Assembly: GCF_005930355.1 (NCBI RefSeq)
Contig: NZ_VDBO01000002.1
Location: 558,001-622,000 of the forward strand
Direction of reading: 5' to 3'
DNA length: 64,000 bases
DNA from: Paenibacillus sinopodophylli
Lineage (GTDB): Bacteria; Bacillota; Bacilli; Paenibacillales; Paenibacillaceae
The position numbers and the translations under genes were made by a program. The notes beneath the pieces are model-generated. The model saw only the letters and a program-made list of their open reading frames with translations, was not told the DNA's origin and did no database searches. Within the stretch, counting starts at the first letter, position 1. Each line of letters opens with the position of its first letter. Positions 18,158 through 27,924 of the stretch are shown in pieces.

Positions 18158-18949
18158 ATGAATGCTTCGAAATTACCAAAGAGTAGAGAGATAGACATGG
18201 CAGTGATGCATTCGGCTGAAGCTTGCAAGGCTAAATCAGATAAGCTTGTCCTTAGTGAAATCAATCGAAATATTATTGATGAAGTGCTTGAGATTTATGA
18301 GCTCAAAGCGGTTTTTAAGGAACAAGGGGTAACGATGCCCAATAAGATTTTGATGTACGGTCCTCCAGGTTCGGGTAAAACCATAACGGGCTATCATATC
18401 GCTTATAAGCTGGGGATACCGCTTATTCTGGTTCGTCTGGATACGATCATTGGAAGCTACTTAGGAGAGACGGCAGGCAATCTCCGAAAAATATTTGAGT
18501 ACGCCATGCGGACGCCTTGTGTGTTCTTTCTGGACGAGTTTGATGCAATTGCACGAAATCGTGCGGGGAGTAGGGATATACAAGAAATGTCACGGGTAGT
18601 GAATACCCTGTTACAATGCCTGGATGAGTTTCAAGCTGAAAGTATACTATTGGCCGCTACCAATTTGGATCGTGAACTCGATACGGCAGTTTGGCGCAGG
18701 TTCGATACCAAGATGAAGTACGAAGCGCCAACCGACGCCGAGCGAAGGATTTATACACAAAAGTTATTTAATCAATATGAAAAAAATCAGCTGATTGATG
18801 ATATTGCAGGTGTGTTTGCAGCTTGCAGCTTTGCTGAGATAGAGCAGGTCTATATGAAGGCAAAGCGCAAGTCGATTTTGAGAGGAACAGCGATCACGCT
18901 GCAGCATATTGAAGAAGCAAAAGAGGAGTACATGGGTGATCGGCAGTAA
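18158..18949 (+). CDS. AAA+ ATPase (SpoVK/Cdc48-like single module)
   Basis: 263 residues with a GAAAGGCGG site upstream. Walker A is ILMYGPPGSGKTITGYHIA near residue 65, the pore-like stretch follows, Walker B is CVFFLDEFDAIARNR, sensor 1 is LLAATNLD, and the arginine finger region is AVWRRFDTK. An AAA lid domain ends the protein. Single-module AAA+ proteins of this type remodel partner proteins. It is separated from the secretion genes by the 13-bp iterons, which may control it. The partner is unknown; the 53-residue protein downstream is a candidate. Confidence 0.85.
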   Translation: MNASKLPKSREIDMAVMHSAEACKAKSDKLVLSEINRNIIDEVLEIYELKAVFKEQGVTMPNKILMYGPPGSGKTITGYHIAYKLGIPLILVRLDTIIGSYLGETAGNLRKIFEYAMRTPCVFFLDEFDAIARNRAGSRDIQEMSRVVNTLLQCLDEFQAESILLAATNLDRELDTAVWRRFDTKMKYEAPTDAERRIYTQKLFNQYEKNQLIDDIAGVFAACSFAEIEQVYMKAKRKSILRGTAITLQHIEEAKEEYMGDRQ

Positions 18950-19027
18950 AGATCATTTGCTATGAGTACCGCTTGGTTTTGTGGTATCGTTTAATTAGGA
19001 ATCATTTCATAAGGGAGGCGATTTCGT

Positions 19028-19189
19028 TTGGAGAAGAAGCCGAGTGAGTCGTTACAAGACCGCTTAGCGGGTGCTAATCAAAAGGTTGACGCGCAACTGC
19101 CGGATATATGGCAGCAGGCCGAAAAAAACTTGAAGAGTCTGGAAGAGGATTACTACAACAATCAAATAAATAAGGGGATAAGAGACTAA
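19028..19189 (+). CDS. 53-residue acidic/basic helical protein
   Basis: TTG start 9 nt after a strong AAGGGAGG site (19011-19018). The protein begins MEKKPSESLQDRLAGANQKV and is predicted helical with alternating charge, without membrane segments or Cys. An intrinsic terminator overlaps its stop codon, so it is the last gene of the operon. No family recognised. Coupled position after the AAA+ ATPase suggests a small adaptor or substrate. Confidence 0.6.
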   Translation: MEKKPSESLQDRLAGANQKVDAQLPDIWQQAEKNLKSLEEDYYNNQINKGIRD

Positions 19190-19216
19190 GGTGCATGTAA
19201 CCTATAGTCTCTTTTT
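19181..19216 (+). terminator. Terminator of the secretion operon
   Basis: AGAGACTA (19181-19188) pairs with TAGTCTCT (19205-19212), followed by TTTTT. The stop codon of the 53-residue gene lies in the left arm. Confidence 0.8.
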
Positions 19217-19575
19217 ATTTGTCCATAAAATATATACGAGTCTAAGAAATGAGAGGGAAATTGTGCTTCCCAGCTTTTTATTAAGATTTTTAAGAATATG
19301 TTGACAAATGAATTTAGTCCAAATAAGAAGCCGAAGTAAAGATAGCATGAGTATACCAAATAGAAACAAATAATATTGTGATAAATTATTACACATACAT
19401 AACTCTTAATGTTCGTTTTTTTATACAAACCTAAGTTTAACGACATTTTTCGACATAAAAACATAAAATACGACTTTATTTGCTATATATTTTTGTTTTT
19501 CGTGTCATTATAATTTACATATGATATGGAGGGTCATGAAATTAGATGTGAAGTATAGTTCTTAGGAGGAGTATA
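19217..19575 (+). other. AT-rich gap with promoter for the secreted Rhs partner
   Basis: No gene is supported here. A TATAAT at 19509-19514 is the best -10 candidate, without a clear -35. GGAGGG at about 19528 precedes a nine-codon frame that ends just before AGGAGG of the next gene, possibly a leader peptide. The rest is AT-rich without repeats. Confidence 0.4.
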
Positions 19576-21090
19576 GTGGGAAAGAAAAGGATTCTTTATG
19601 GTCTATTATTAGTTGTGTTGTTTTTAAATTCTTCATTTGTTTATGGAAGCGTTGAGAAAGAGATTTACATAAGTCAAACAAATCAATTCGCTTCTAAAAA
19701 CCAGTCAATAAATGAAACTGAAAAATTAATTTTGGATAATTATGAACCGAAATTAGCTTGCAAACAAGATTTAAGTGTGGATAGTGAGAGTTTGACAAGT
19801 ATTAGAAATTTGCATGGATCTCTAATTGATGGAAATACAACGCAAAGCGATCAAAATAAAGATGAAACACAAACAAATGAAATCCTAAGTGAGCGAACAG
19901 AACATAGTAAAACTTTCCAAGTATCAGAAAATATCCATAAATTAGTTTCAACAGTGGAATCTCAGCATTATATAAATGACGGAAAATGGCAAGACATTAA
20001 TACTTCGTTTAAATTGGATGAACAATCACAAATAGTCATGGACGAGAATAGGTTTTGTGTGACTATTAATAACGATTCACATTCCATCAATCTAGCAATG
20101 GCAGACTCCACAATAGATTATATCCCTGTGAGTGCTAATGAAGCTAAGGTAATTGTGGATTTGAACCAAGTAAGTTTTATTGATCTTTGGAAGGACACTG
20201 ATTTGGTATATACCGTGCATAATGATGTTTTAGAGATGAAGATTAATTTGAAGTCGTCCAATACCCCGAGTCAGTTGAAATTGAAACTGGGTATGCATAA
20301 TTTACGAGCAAAGGTTGATCAGTTCGACAATATTCTATTAATTAATCAAAATGAACAAACTCTCATGGCTTTACCCAAAATGAATAAACAAGAAACCTTA
20401 GAGGGCAGTCAAATTGAAAATGAATTTTCCTATTACTTAACGACTGAAGATACTGAATCATATCTTGTATTTAATGTGAACCAAAGTGAACAGCAAGTAT
20501 ATCCTTTGTCCATTGGTTCAGTTATCACAGAAGTAGAGGGGTATTCAAGTAATAAATTATTTCATGACCTTCCAAATGTAAGTACGGATAAAATTCAAAG
20601 TATTACTTTCCAGAATGAGTCGTCTAATGGAGATTGGGATTGGAATCCATTTGATCGTCCTATGAACGTTTATTTTATGCGTGAAGAGGTCAGAGATTTT
20701 GGTTGTAATTATGGACGCGGATGTAGTCCTCATCTCGAACCAGGTTCTGATGGCAGATCTGTAGCTTGGCTAGGGTCTACAACAAGTTATGATGGCTTTT
20801 TTAATAGCATTACTTTTTATCAACCTGAAATTCTTCAACTTGTAGGAACGATCGATATTTATGGTGCTATGTTTTATCATGAGAGTGACCTAGATGAACC
20901 TACGGATCATATTACAACAATTGAAATGGTTTATGAGGAAATACCACCTGTTCCTCAAAATAATATTCAATATTTCTACGATGCTAATAACCGGTTGAAC
21001 TATATTCTCATGGATAATGGAAAAAGAATTAACTATTTTTATGATCAAAATGGGAATCTAGAAGGTAAAACAATTATTAACAACCCGTAG
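19576..21090 (+). CDS. Secreted WapA/Rhs N-terminal-type protein
   Basis: 504 residues; GTG after AGGAGG. Signal peptide at the N-terminus (ILYGLLLVVLFLNSSFVYGS). The middle has the WapA/Rhs precursor pattern of short beta-rich stretches such as YINDGKWQDINTSFKLDE, which normally lies in front of the YD shell. It ends with two YD repeats (YFYDANNRLNYILMDNG, YFYDQNGNLEGK). The 1968-residue Rhs gene starts 40 nt downstream with its own signal peptide. So the pair looks like a WapA-type protein divided in two, or a separate secreted partner. Function unknown. Confidence 0.75.
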   Translation: MGKKRILYGLLLVVLFLNSSFVYGSVEKEIYISQTNQFASKNQSINETEKLILDNYEPKLACKQDLSVDSESLTSIRNLHGSLIDGNTTQSDQNKDETQTNEILSERTEHSKTFQVSENIHKLVSTVESQHYINDGKWQDINTSFKLDEQSQIVMDENRFCVTINNDSHSINLAMADSTIDYIPVSANEAKVIVDLNQVSFIDLWKDTDLVYTVHNDVLEMKINLKSSNTPSQLKLKLGMHNLRAKVDQFDNILLINQNEQTLMALPKMNKQETLEGSQIENEFSYYLTTEDTESYLVFNVNQSEQQVYPLSIGSVITEVEGYSSNKLFHDLPNVSTDKIQSITFQNESSNGDWDWNPFDRPMNVYFMREEVRDFGCNYGRGCSPHLEPGSDGRSVAWLGSTTSYDGFFNSITFYQPEILQLVGTIDIYGAMFYHESDLDEPTDHITTIEMVYEEIPPVPQNNIQYFYDANNRLNYILMDNGKRINYFYDQNGNLEGKTIINNP

Positions 21091-21130
21091 AAATCGAATT
21101 GTTAAAATTGAATTAATGGGAGCGGACTAT

Positions 21131-24100
21131 TTGAGAACTTATAAATCGACACGAATAATATCAATTATACTCATTATTACTTTTTTTATAGGATTCATTA
21201 CGCCTTATGAACGTCAAAACGTTAGTGCAGAGTCAGAAGTGACAGCGGAAATGGATACACAAAGGATTATGACTCGTTTTTCTGTAACAGAAGCATTTAT
21301 ACAGCAGTATATCGATGCTGGTTATACGTTAAACGAAATTAATGCTGCATTATATAAAGCTGAGTTGGATGGAACTACGTTTGAGCAAGCACTTTACTTT
21401 TTGGTTTCCGAGCCTATAAATGATTCGTTATCTGTCATAGAAAGTGTATACAATAATCTTGTATCTGAGCCCTTTAAAGATTTGATTATTGTAGAGAATA
21501 ATGAATTATCAGTAACTGATGCTGTATATGAACCTAATGTAAGTGATTCGGTGTATCAGTCAGTGTCAGTTACAGAGAATGTTTATTATGAACAAATGCT
21601 TACACAAAGAAATGGGATAGAAGTACCTCCACTCCTGGAGAATGCACCTAATTATGATAAAACGAAAATGAATGAAGCACCGTATTCTGTAGGCATAAAT
21701 AATGAATACATTTCAAATCTATCTGGAAGTTTATCGGCTCAGATTACGGATATGACCCTTCCAGGAAGGAATGGTTTAGGATTTTCACTAACCCGACAAT
21801 ATGATTCAAGTGCCTCTCAATTCTATGATATGAAATATGGCTATAATACTAACATTGGGGTTTATGAGTATTATGTTCAATACAAAGCGGTAAAGAAAAA
21901 AATATTGTGGAAGTATGAGGTTAAATATAAAGAAAATAGATGGATACAAGAAGATCATGGGGCAAATGGAAGTATAGATTATCATACGATGATTTTGGAT
22001 TCCGCCGAAAAAGTGCGCGGAACATACCCGAGTGAGTCAACTGCTCAAGCTGGTGTAGATAGACCTTTTAGTTTTCAGATTCCAGAAGATACAATTGTGC
22101 AATTGGGTTCAAGAGTAATGGATACTACCACAAATTTCCCTTCATATATTATGTATAGTGGAAATGGATACAATGGTGCATTATATAAAACTGGAATTGC
22201 CGATGTTTATTCTGGCGAGTATATTCCTTCTCAATCAAGGAATGAGGATAGCACCTGTTCATACTCTATCGCAGGTGTATATAATAATGCAGGAATATGG
22301 ACAAAAACAGTTAGTACAGCAGCATGCCCTTCATCTAAGCTTTATAGCGATGATGGATTTACAGGGACTTTAACGAAACTACCCAATTCTCAAGTTATTA
22401 AAGCATGTCCAACTAACGGAACTGTAGGATATCCGTGTACAAAACAATGGAAAGCTAACTATTCAGGGACAGTAACCAAACCAGCAAAGGATTCACGTAA
22501 GTATATCCAAAACTATAGAGGTGACGTAACGATGCCTGCATATTCTAGTTCTACTAACTATGGTCCTTGGCAATACTACGTGGGTGGCAGATGGAGAAAT
22601 GTATTTGAAGTAAGTGGGTCGCCGTGGACAGTTCCATTAACTTATGATGGAATAGGAACGGAGGAGACATTAGTTACGCAATTATTTGCGGAATATGGAA
22701 ATGCTGTTTTAATGAAAAACTCAATTAATGCATCACCAAATCAATTTATTGGAAAAAAAGACGGAGAAAATTTTTATATATCTAGTAATCCACAAGCTCA
22801 AGTACTGTCATTTCAGACCGGTACAACAGGAGTGACATACTATAATACTACTGAAACCCCTTTAAATGAAAAGTTGTACCCTATTGGAAAAGGGTGGTCA
22901 TGGAAACTACCTTATGTTCAATTAGAGAATGGGAAACAAACCATTTTTACAGGTGAGGGTGGGAGCTACGAAGTAGAAGGAAATACATTAAAGGGTTATG
23001 ATTGGGTGGGAGTGAGTTTCACCACTAATACTACTGTCAGCGTCAATGGAATAAACTCAAAATACTTATTGACTTCAGTAGATGAAAGAAAAAAGCAATA
23101 CTTCGATCAAGATGGACGTATTATTCAAATAGCAGATGCCCATGGAAACACGATTCAATTTTTTTATAAGCACAATGATACGTATGGACGTAAGCTTCTT
23201 AGTCAAGTGAAGGATGTTATTGGTAATTCAATAGATATATCCTACACTAGTTCTGAAGTAACTATAAGTAAGGGTACTGAAACTGTCATTTACAAAAAAA
23301 GTAAAGAAGAAAATATTGAGCTTTTGAATGCTGTTACAGATGCTGAAGGTAGAAAAACCACTTATTCTTATACCTTATCAGATGCAAAATTCAACCTGAT
23401 GACCGCATATCCAGAACGTGCTAAATCGAACCCCTATGCGCTGCTTACAAAAGTTCAGCATCCGACTGGGTTGAAAACTGAATACACGTATGAACCAATG
23501 CCAATAAAACGATATATTGGAGCAGAGTCTACAAATGAAGCTTATCGAATTACTTCGCGCGTAGATGAAGAGCCTTATGAAAATGGAACAAGTAAATTTT
23601 ATAATCGACATACAATGTTATATAACGATTCGGATGTGGGACAAGCTTATGGCCAGGATTATGCATTCTCTACTACAATGAATAATGGTCTGACCAATGT
23701 AACATCTCACTATAAAAAAGATTATGTCGACGACCAAACTCCAACGCAGGTTTATCTCAATCAACAAACCGTGACAGCAGAAGGCATGGAAAAAAAAGTA
23801 ACTTATGAATATTCTAAATTTGTTGGAACACGTCAATATCCTGTTAATGTTCCCACGAGTACTACTTCAAGCGACAATAAAACTACTGATATTCTTACTT
23901 CAAACAAGCAATTTGATGATTTTGGAAATGTAATTACATCTACAAATTTGAAAGGTCAAACGTCAGATTACACCTACGATCCTGTGAAAAGATGGTTAAT
24001 GACAGAGCTTGCTCCAGTTGAGACCGGTACTTTTCTATTGACCACATTTGAACGTAATCTTAAAGGAGATATTACAAAAATCACAGTGAGAAAGAATGAT

Positions 24101-27037
24101 GCTATTGGTGAAATATTGCAACAAGTTAGTTACAATGGTTTTGATGTATTTGGTAACATTACTTCAATGTCAATTGCCAATGGTGCAAAAAGTTTGATAA
24201 AGACTACAGAATATAGCGATACATACCTGTCGGCTTATCCAACAAAACAGAGCGTAACTGTCAAGGATGTATTGGGTGTAACTAGTACGGTATCGACATC
24301 TTCAGAATATAAGAAATCTACAGGAGAGCTAACAGCATTCATTGATGGGAAGAATTATCGTACAGAATATCAATTCGATAAACTAGGTAGAACCAAACAA
24401 GTTAAATATCCTAGTAATGAAACAGTGAATGTGGTTTATGATGATATTTTAAACAGAATAACGTTGACAGATGAAGTCGGAAATCAGATACAAACGCGTT
24501 TTAATGGATTAGGTATGAAGGAAGAGGAAGGAGGCTTTGATCAATCTGGTTATATAAGAAGAAATAAATTGATCTATGATGAATTTGGTCGAATGGTTGA
24601 AACTCAAGATGCTATTGGCAATCGATCACAAGTTCAATATGACAATTGGAGTCGTCCGGTTAAAAAAATTGCAGAGGATGCTTCTGTCAACCATATGATG
24701 TATAACGATATACAACGCAAAGTAATTAGCACCGATGCGTTACAGTATAGTCAAATCCAATCGTATGACAATTACGGTCAACTAAAAACTCTTGAAGAGC
24801 AGTCTAACCCAAGCAGTCCGATTAATAAAATTGAAGAATATTCCTACCACCCCTTCAACGGTCAAATTACACGAAAAACGGATGCTAATAATGAGACGAC
24901 TTTGATGAGTTATGATTTATTGGGGCAGTTAAACACTGTGACCAATGCTAAGCAAGAAACGACAAGGTATGAATACGACAAAGTTGGCAATTTGATCAAG
25001 CTTACGTATGCAGATGGTAATGAACAGTCGAAGGAATATGATGAGTTAGGAAGGCTTATAAAAACAATTGATCCCCAATTAAATCAGGTACTTTTGTATT
25101 ATGATGCAAATGGTAACAAGACAAAGCAAGTGGATAAATCGGGTAAAGTATTTCATTATACGTATAATAGCCGAAATATGTTGTTATCAAAACAAAGTCC
25201 AAGCGAAACGATATCTTTTACGTATAAGAGAAATGGTACTCGTGCTACGATGAGTGATGGAACAGGTATGACACAATATATGTACAAGCCCCATACAGGA
25301 GAACTTGAAGAAGTAATTTATCCGGATGGAAAGAGCATTAGCTATGGGTACAACGGAAATGGTCAAAGAGATAAAATGATAACGCCATTTGAAGATACAG
25401 TCAATTATAATTTTACAAATAGAAGCCAACTAGAGAATGTGTCATGGAATGGTGTGTTGCAAGCTAGCTATACTTATAATACCAATGGACAGATGCTCAC
25501 CCAACAACAACCAGGCGGAGCAGAAACACTATACAGTTATACTGACGGAAATTTGTCCAGCATATACAATTTAAAACAAAATGATACTAGTGCATACAGT
25601 CAGTATGGATATTATTACGATTTGAATAGGAATATTGTAAGGACAATAGAGAACTATAATGGCGTTACAAATTCTGATAACGTGTATACGTATGATTCAT
25701 TGAATCGGATTAACGCTTCAACATTATTCAATGAAACCTACACTTATGATCAACGTGGGAATCGACTAACTCTTTCTTCTCAAAACATTGCAGGTTTATC
25801 CAAAAATGATGCGTATGAATATGATGATTGGGACCGGCTTAAGAAAGTAAAAGGTAACAATAGTACGAGCGTAAATTACCGTTACAATGGAGATAATTTA
25901 CTTGTTGAGCGCCAAGAAGGTAGCGTAATTACTCGGTATTATTATGATGGTCAGGATATTATCGCTGAAGGAATTGTTCAATCTAATGGAAATGTAACAG
26001 AGAAAGTAAGTTATCTTCGTGGGAATGGTCTAGTTATGCAAGAAAATGCAAACGACCAAAAAGGCTACTACCAGCATAATGGCCATGGCGATGTAGTAGG
26101 AATTCGAACTGAGTCGGGAGACGTATTAAATAAGTATAAATATGATAGTTGGGGGAATACAATTTCATCAACAGAAACGATTCCAAATTCTTTTAGGTAT
26201 TCAGGTGAATTTTGGGATGAAACCACGGATCTGCAGTATCTTCGTGCTCGTTGGTATGATCCAAGCGTTGGAAGGTTTATGAATGAGGATACGTATGAGG
26301 GGGAATTGACAAATCCTTCAACTTTAAATCTGTATACCTATGTCATAAATAACCCATTATTGTATTCCGATCCATCTGGTAATAAACATGTAATCCATGG
26401 TGGTGGAAGTAGTGGTGGTGGTGGTGTTTCATGGACATTTGCACCAGCAGTGGCTAAGACATATGCTGATGCATTAAAAGTAGGTTTTAAAGTTGCAGCA
26501 ACAATATCAGCAGCAACAGGAGTAGTAGGTAAGAAGAAAAAAAGGGATGATCAAATCGTATTGTATCACGCAACGTCTAGTAATTATGAGGACGACATAC
26601 TTGATGGTGTTGATGTGACATATGGAAGAACGAATACTGACTTTGGACAAGGATTTTATGTAACAACTATAGCGGGACAAGCTGAAGATTTTGCAATAAA
26701 TAAATATGGTGATGAAGGTATAGTAATGGCGTTTATAGTTGATAAAGATATTTTTGATGATTACAACGGTAAGAAACTTACTAATGTTTCGGAATTAGGA
26801 AATTTTATAAATGATTGTAGATCGGGTGGTTGTAGTCATAATTATGATTACGTATCTGGGATGTATTTAGCTAATCCTATTACTGAATCAAAAGAGAAGG
26901 TAAACGGGAAATTAGTTACTCGTAGAACTGTAACAACGAAGCAAAACTATAGGTTTACTGGTCAACAAACAAGTATTCATAATCAGGATTTAGCGAATGA
27001 GATTGTAAAGGGATTTGTTGGCACAAGATATTATTAA
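21131..27037 (+). CDS. Large secreted Rhs/YD-repeat toxin with ADP-ribosyltransferase-like tip
   Basis: 1968 residues from TTG 21131, eight bases after GGGAG; an in-frame ATG at 21116 has no ribosome site. Signal peptide (IISIILIITFFIGFITPYE). YD repeats fill most of the length and end with YDPSVGRFMNEDTYEGE and YTYVINNPLLYSDPSGN. The tip then has a glycine-rich linker, a KKKKR stretch and a DUF3990-like ART fold: VLYHATSSNYEDDIL, TDFGQGFYVTT, QAEDFA and FTGQQTSIHNQ. DUF3990 is an ADP-ribosyltransferase-like toxin family. The target is unknown. The immunity candidate follows 22 nt downstream. Confidence 0.92.
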   Translation: MRTYKSTRIISIILIITFFIGFITPYERQNVSAESEVTAEMDTQRIMTRFSVTEAFIQQYIDAGYTLNEINAALYKAELDGTTFEQALYFLVSEPINDSLSVIESVYNNLVSEPFKDLIIVENNELSVTDAVYEPNVSDSVYQSVSVTENVYYEQMLTQRNGIEVPPLLENAPNYDKTKMNEAPYSVGINNEYISNLSGSLSAQITDMTLPGRNGLGFSLTRQYDSSASQFYDMKYGYNTNIGVYEYYVQYKAVKKKILWKYEVKYKENRWIQEDHGANGSIDYHTMILDSAEKVRGTYPSESTAQAGVDRPFSFQIPEDTIVQLGSRVMDTTTNFPSYIMYSGNGYNGALYKTGIADVYSGEYIPSQSRNEDSTCSYSIAGVYNNAGIWTKTVSTAACPSSKLYSDDGFTGTLTKLPNSQVIKACPTNGTVGYPCTKQWKANYSGTVTKPAKDSRKYIQNYRGDVTMPAYSSSTNYGPWQYYVGGRWRNVFEVSGSPWTVPLTYDGIGTEETLVTQLFAEYGNAVLMKNSINASPNQFIGKKDGENFYISSNPQAQVLSFQTGTTGVTYYNTTETPLNEKLYPIGKGWSWKLPYVQLENGKQTIFTGEGGSYEVEGNTLKGYDWVGVSFTTNTTVSVNGINSKYLLTSVDERKKQYFDQDGRIIQIADAHGNTIQFFYKHNDTYGRKLLSQVKDVIGNSIDISYTSSEVTISKGTETVIYKKSKEENIELLNAVTDAEGRKTTYSYTLSDAKFNLMTAYPERAKSNPYALLTKVQHPTGLKTEYTYEPMPIKRYIGAESTNEAYRITSRVDEEPYENGTSKFYNRHTMLYNDSDVGQAYGQDYAFSTTMNNGLTNVTSHYKKDYVDDQTPTQVYLNQQTVTAEGMEKKVTYEYSKFVGTRQYPVNVPTSTTSSDNKTTDILTSNKQFDDFGNVITSTNLKGQTSDYTYDPVKRWLMTELAPVETGTFLLTTFERNLKGDITKITVRKNDAIGEILQQVSYNGFDVFGNITSMSIANGAKSLIKTTEYSDTYLSAYPTKQSVTVKDVLGVTSTVSTSSEYKKSTGELTAFIDGKNYRTEYQFDKLGRTKQVKYPSNETVNVVYDDILNRITLTDEVGNQIQTRFNGLGMKEEEGGFDQSGYIRRNKLIYDEFGRMVETQDAIGNRSQVQYDNWSRPVKKIAEDASVNHMMYNDIQRKVISTDALQYSQIQSYDNYGQLKTLEEQSNPSSPINKIEEYSYHPFNGQITRKTDANNETTLMSYDLLGQLNTVTNAKQETTRYEYDKVGNLIKLTYADGNEQSKEYDELGRLIKTIDPQLNQVLLYYDANGNKTKQVDKSGKVFHYTYNSRNMLLSKQSPSETISFTYKRNGTRATMSDGTGMTQYMYKPHTGELEEVIYPDGKSISYGYNGNGQRDKMITPFEDTVNYNFTNRSQLENVSWNGVLQASYTYNTNGQMLTQQQPGGAETLYSYTDGNLSSIYNLKQNDTSAYSQYGYYYDLNRNIVRTIENYNGVTNSDNVYTYDSLNRINASTLFNETYTYDQRGNRLTLSSQNIAGLSKNDAYEYDDWDRLKKVKGNNSTSVNYRYNGDNLLVERQEGSVITRYYYDGQDIIAEGIVQSNGNVTEKVSYLRGNGLVMQENANDQKGYYQHNGHGDVVGIRTESGDVLNKYKYDSWGNTISSTETIPNSFRYSGEFWDETTDLQYLRARWYDPSVGRFMNEDTYEGELTNPSTLNLYTYVINNPLLYSDPSGNKHVIHGGGSSGGGGVSWTFAPAVAKTYADALKVGFKVAATISAATGVVGKKKKRDDQIVLYHATSSNYEDDILDGVDVTYGRTNTDFGQGFYVTTIAGQAEDFAINKYGDEGIVMAFIVDKDIFDDYNGKKLTNVSELGNFINDCRSGGCSHNYDYVSGMYLANPITESKEKVNGKLVTRRTVTTKQNYRFTGQQTSIHNQDLANEIVKGFVGTRYY

Positions 27038-27059
27038 AGTAAGATAAGGAGTGATTGTC

Positions 27060-27341
27060 ATGAAAGGGAATTTTAAATTTAAGACAAATTTAGAATTGGA
27101 AATCTTTAGCCTGATGATAGCACAGCTTATGGTAGATCAGTTTCAAATTTCTGATGATGAGGCTATAGGACGGATAAGTCAGTTTTGGGAAGGTAAGGAT
27201 TTGTTAGGTAGCATAGATGTGATTTATCATGAAGATTGCGAATACTGGGCGAATCAAATTTATTATGATAACGAACCGTGGTGGAGGGTAGAGGATAAAA
27301 CTCAATTAAGAGTTCGAAAATATCCTAAAGAAAAGAAATAA
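27060..27341 (+). CDS. Candidate immunity protein for the DUF3990-like toxin
   Basis: 93 residues from ATG 27060, eight bases after AAGGAG. The protein is small and acidic with a Trp/Tyr-rich centre (YHEDCEYWANQIYYDNEPWW). Immediate 3' position to the Rhs tip and a terminator after it fit the usual toxin-immunity layout. I do not recognise the family with certainty. Confidence 0.7.
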   Translation: MKGNFKFKTNLELEIFSLMIAQLMVDQFQISDDEAIGRISQFWEGKDLLGSIDVIYHEDCEYWANQIYYDNEPWWRVEDKTQLRVRKYPKEKK

Positions 27342-27358
27342 AAATAAATATTATTACT

Positions 27359-27396
27359 ACCACATGCGAGTGTAACAACTCCATGTGGTTTTTCTT
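27359..27396 (+). terminator. Terminator after the Rhs immunity gene
   Basis: ACCACATG (27359-27366) pairs with CATGTGGT (27382-27389), followed by a T-rich tract. The hairpin closely resembles the one at 31641 after the other Rhs immunity gene. Confidence 0.8.
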
Positions 27397-27441
27397 TTCA
27401 GGGGATATGGACATTAGACACAAGCAAAGATACGACAAGCA

Positions 27442-27470
27442 AAAAACAGGCCGGTAACCGACCTGTTTTT
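27442..27470. terminator. Bidirectional terminator beside the XRE regulator
   Basis: AAAAACAGG and CCTGTTTTT pair, with CGG/CCG above one mismatch. It lies two bases from the end of the minus-strand regulator gene and would serve it. Confidence 0.7.
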
Positions 27471-27471
27471 G

Positions 27472-27834
27472 TTATTGGTGAGGAAACGTTTTGAAGATTT
27501 CCACAAGCAGCTTTTTCGTCATTTGAATGTGCCGAACGTCTTTTGCCTGAAAAATTGTAAGGACTTCTTTAATTGCCGCATCCTTTTCACTAGATGCAGG
27601 CTGATGAAAGGGAATATCAAATTCAAAGAATACTTTAGGTTCCAGTTCCAACGCGGTAGCGATTTTGGCTAAATTCTCTAGAGAAATATTACGTTCTCCT
27701 CGTTCTACGCCGCCAATATAAGAATAATGAAAGCCGCACAACTCGGCAAGCTGGTTTTGTGAAAGTCCCTTAGCTTTCCGGCAATCGCGGATGTTGGAAC
27801 CTACCAAACTACAAATATCTGCCACAGACAACAC
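27472..27834 (-). CDS. XRE-family helix-turn-helix transcriptional regulator
   Basis: 120 residues. An HTH_3 domain covers residues 10-65 (GSNIRDCRKAKGLSQNQLAE, SYIGGVERGERNISLENL), typical of Cro/CI regulators. A short C-terminal tail may form a dimer interface. It is the only minus-strand gene in this stretch and is followed by decayed DNA, so it may be left over from a lost element. The small broken gene at 28913 may have been its neighbour. Confidence 0.88.
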   Translation of the reverse strand: MLSVADICSLVGSNIRDCRKAKGLSQNQLAELCGFHYSYIGGVERGERNISLENLAKIATALELEPKVFFEFDIPFHQPASSEKDAAIKEVLTIFQAKDVRHIQMTKKLLVEIFKTFPHQ

Positions 27835-27924
27835 CTCTACTTGAGTGTAGACAATGGCAGATCAATGGGTAATGAATAAAAAAGTATTATATTTAATAAT
27901 ACTAAAAAGTATCTTTTAAAGGGC

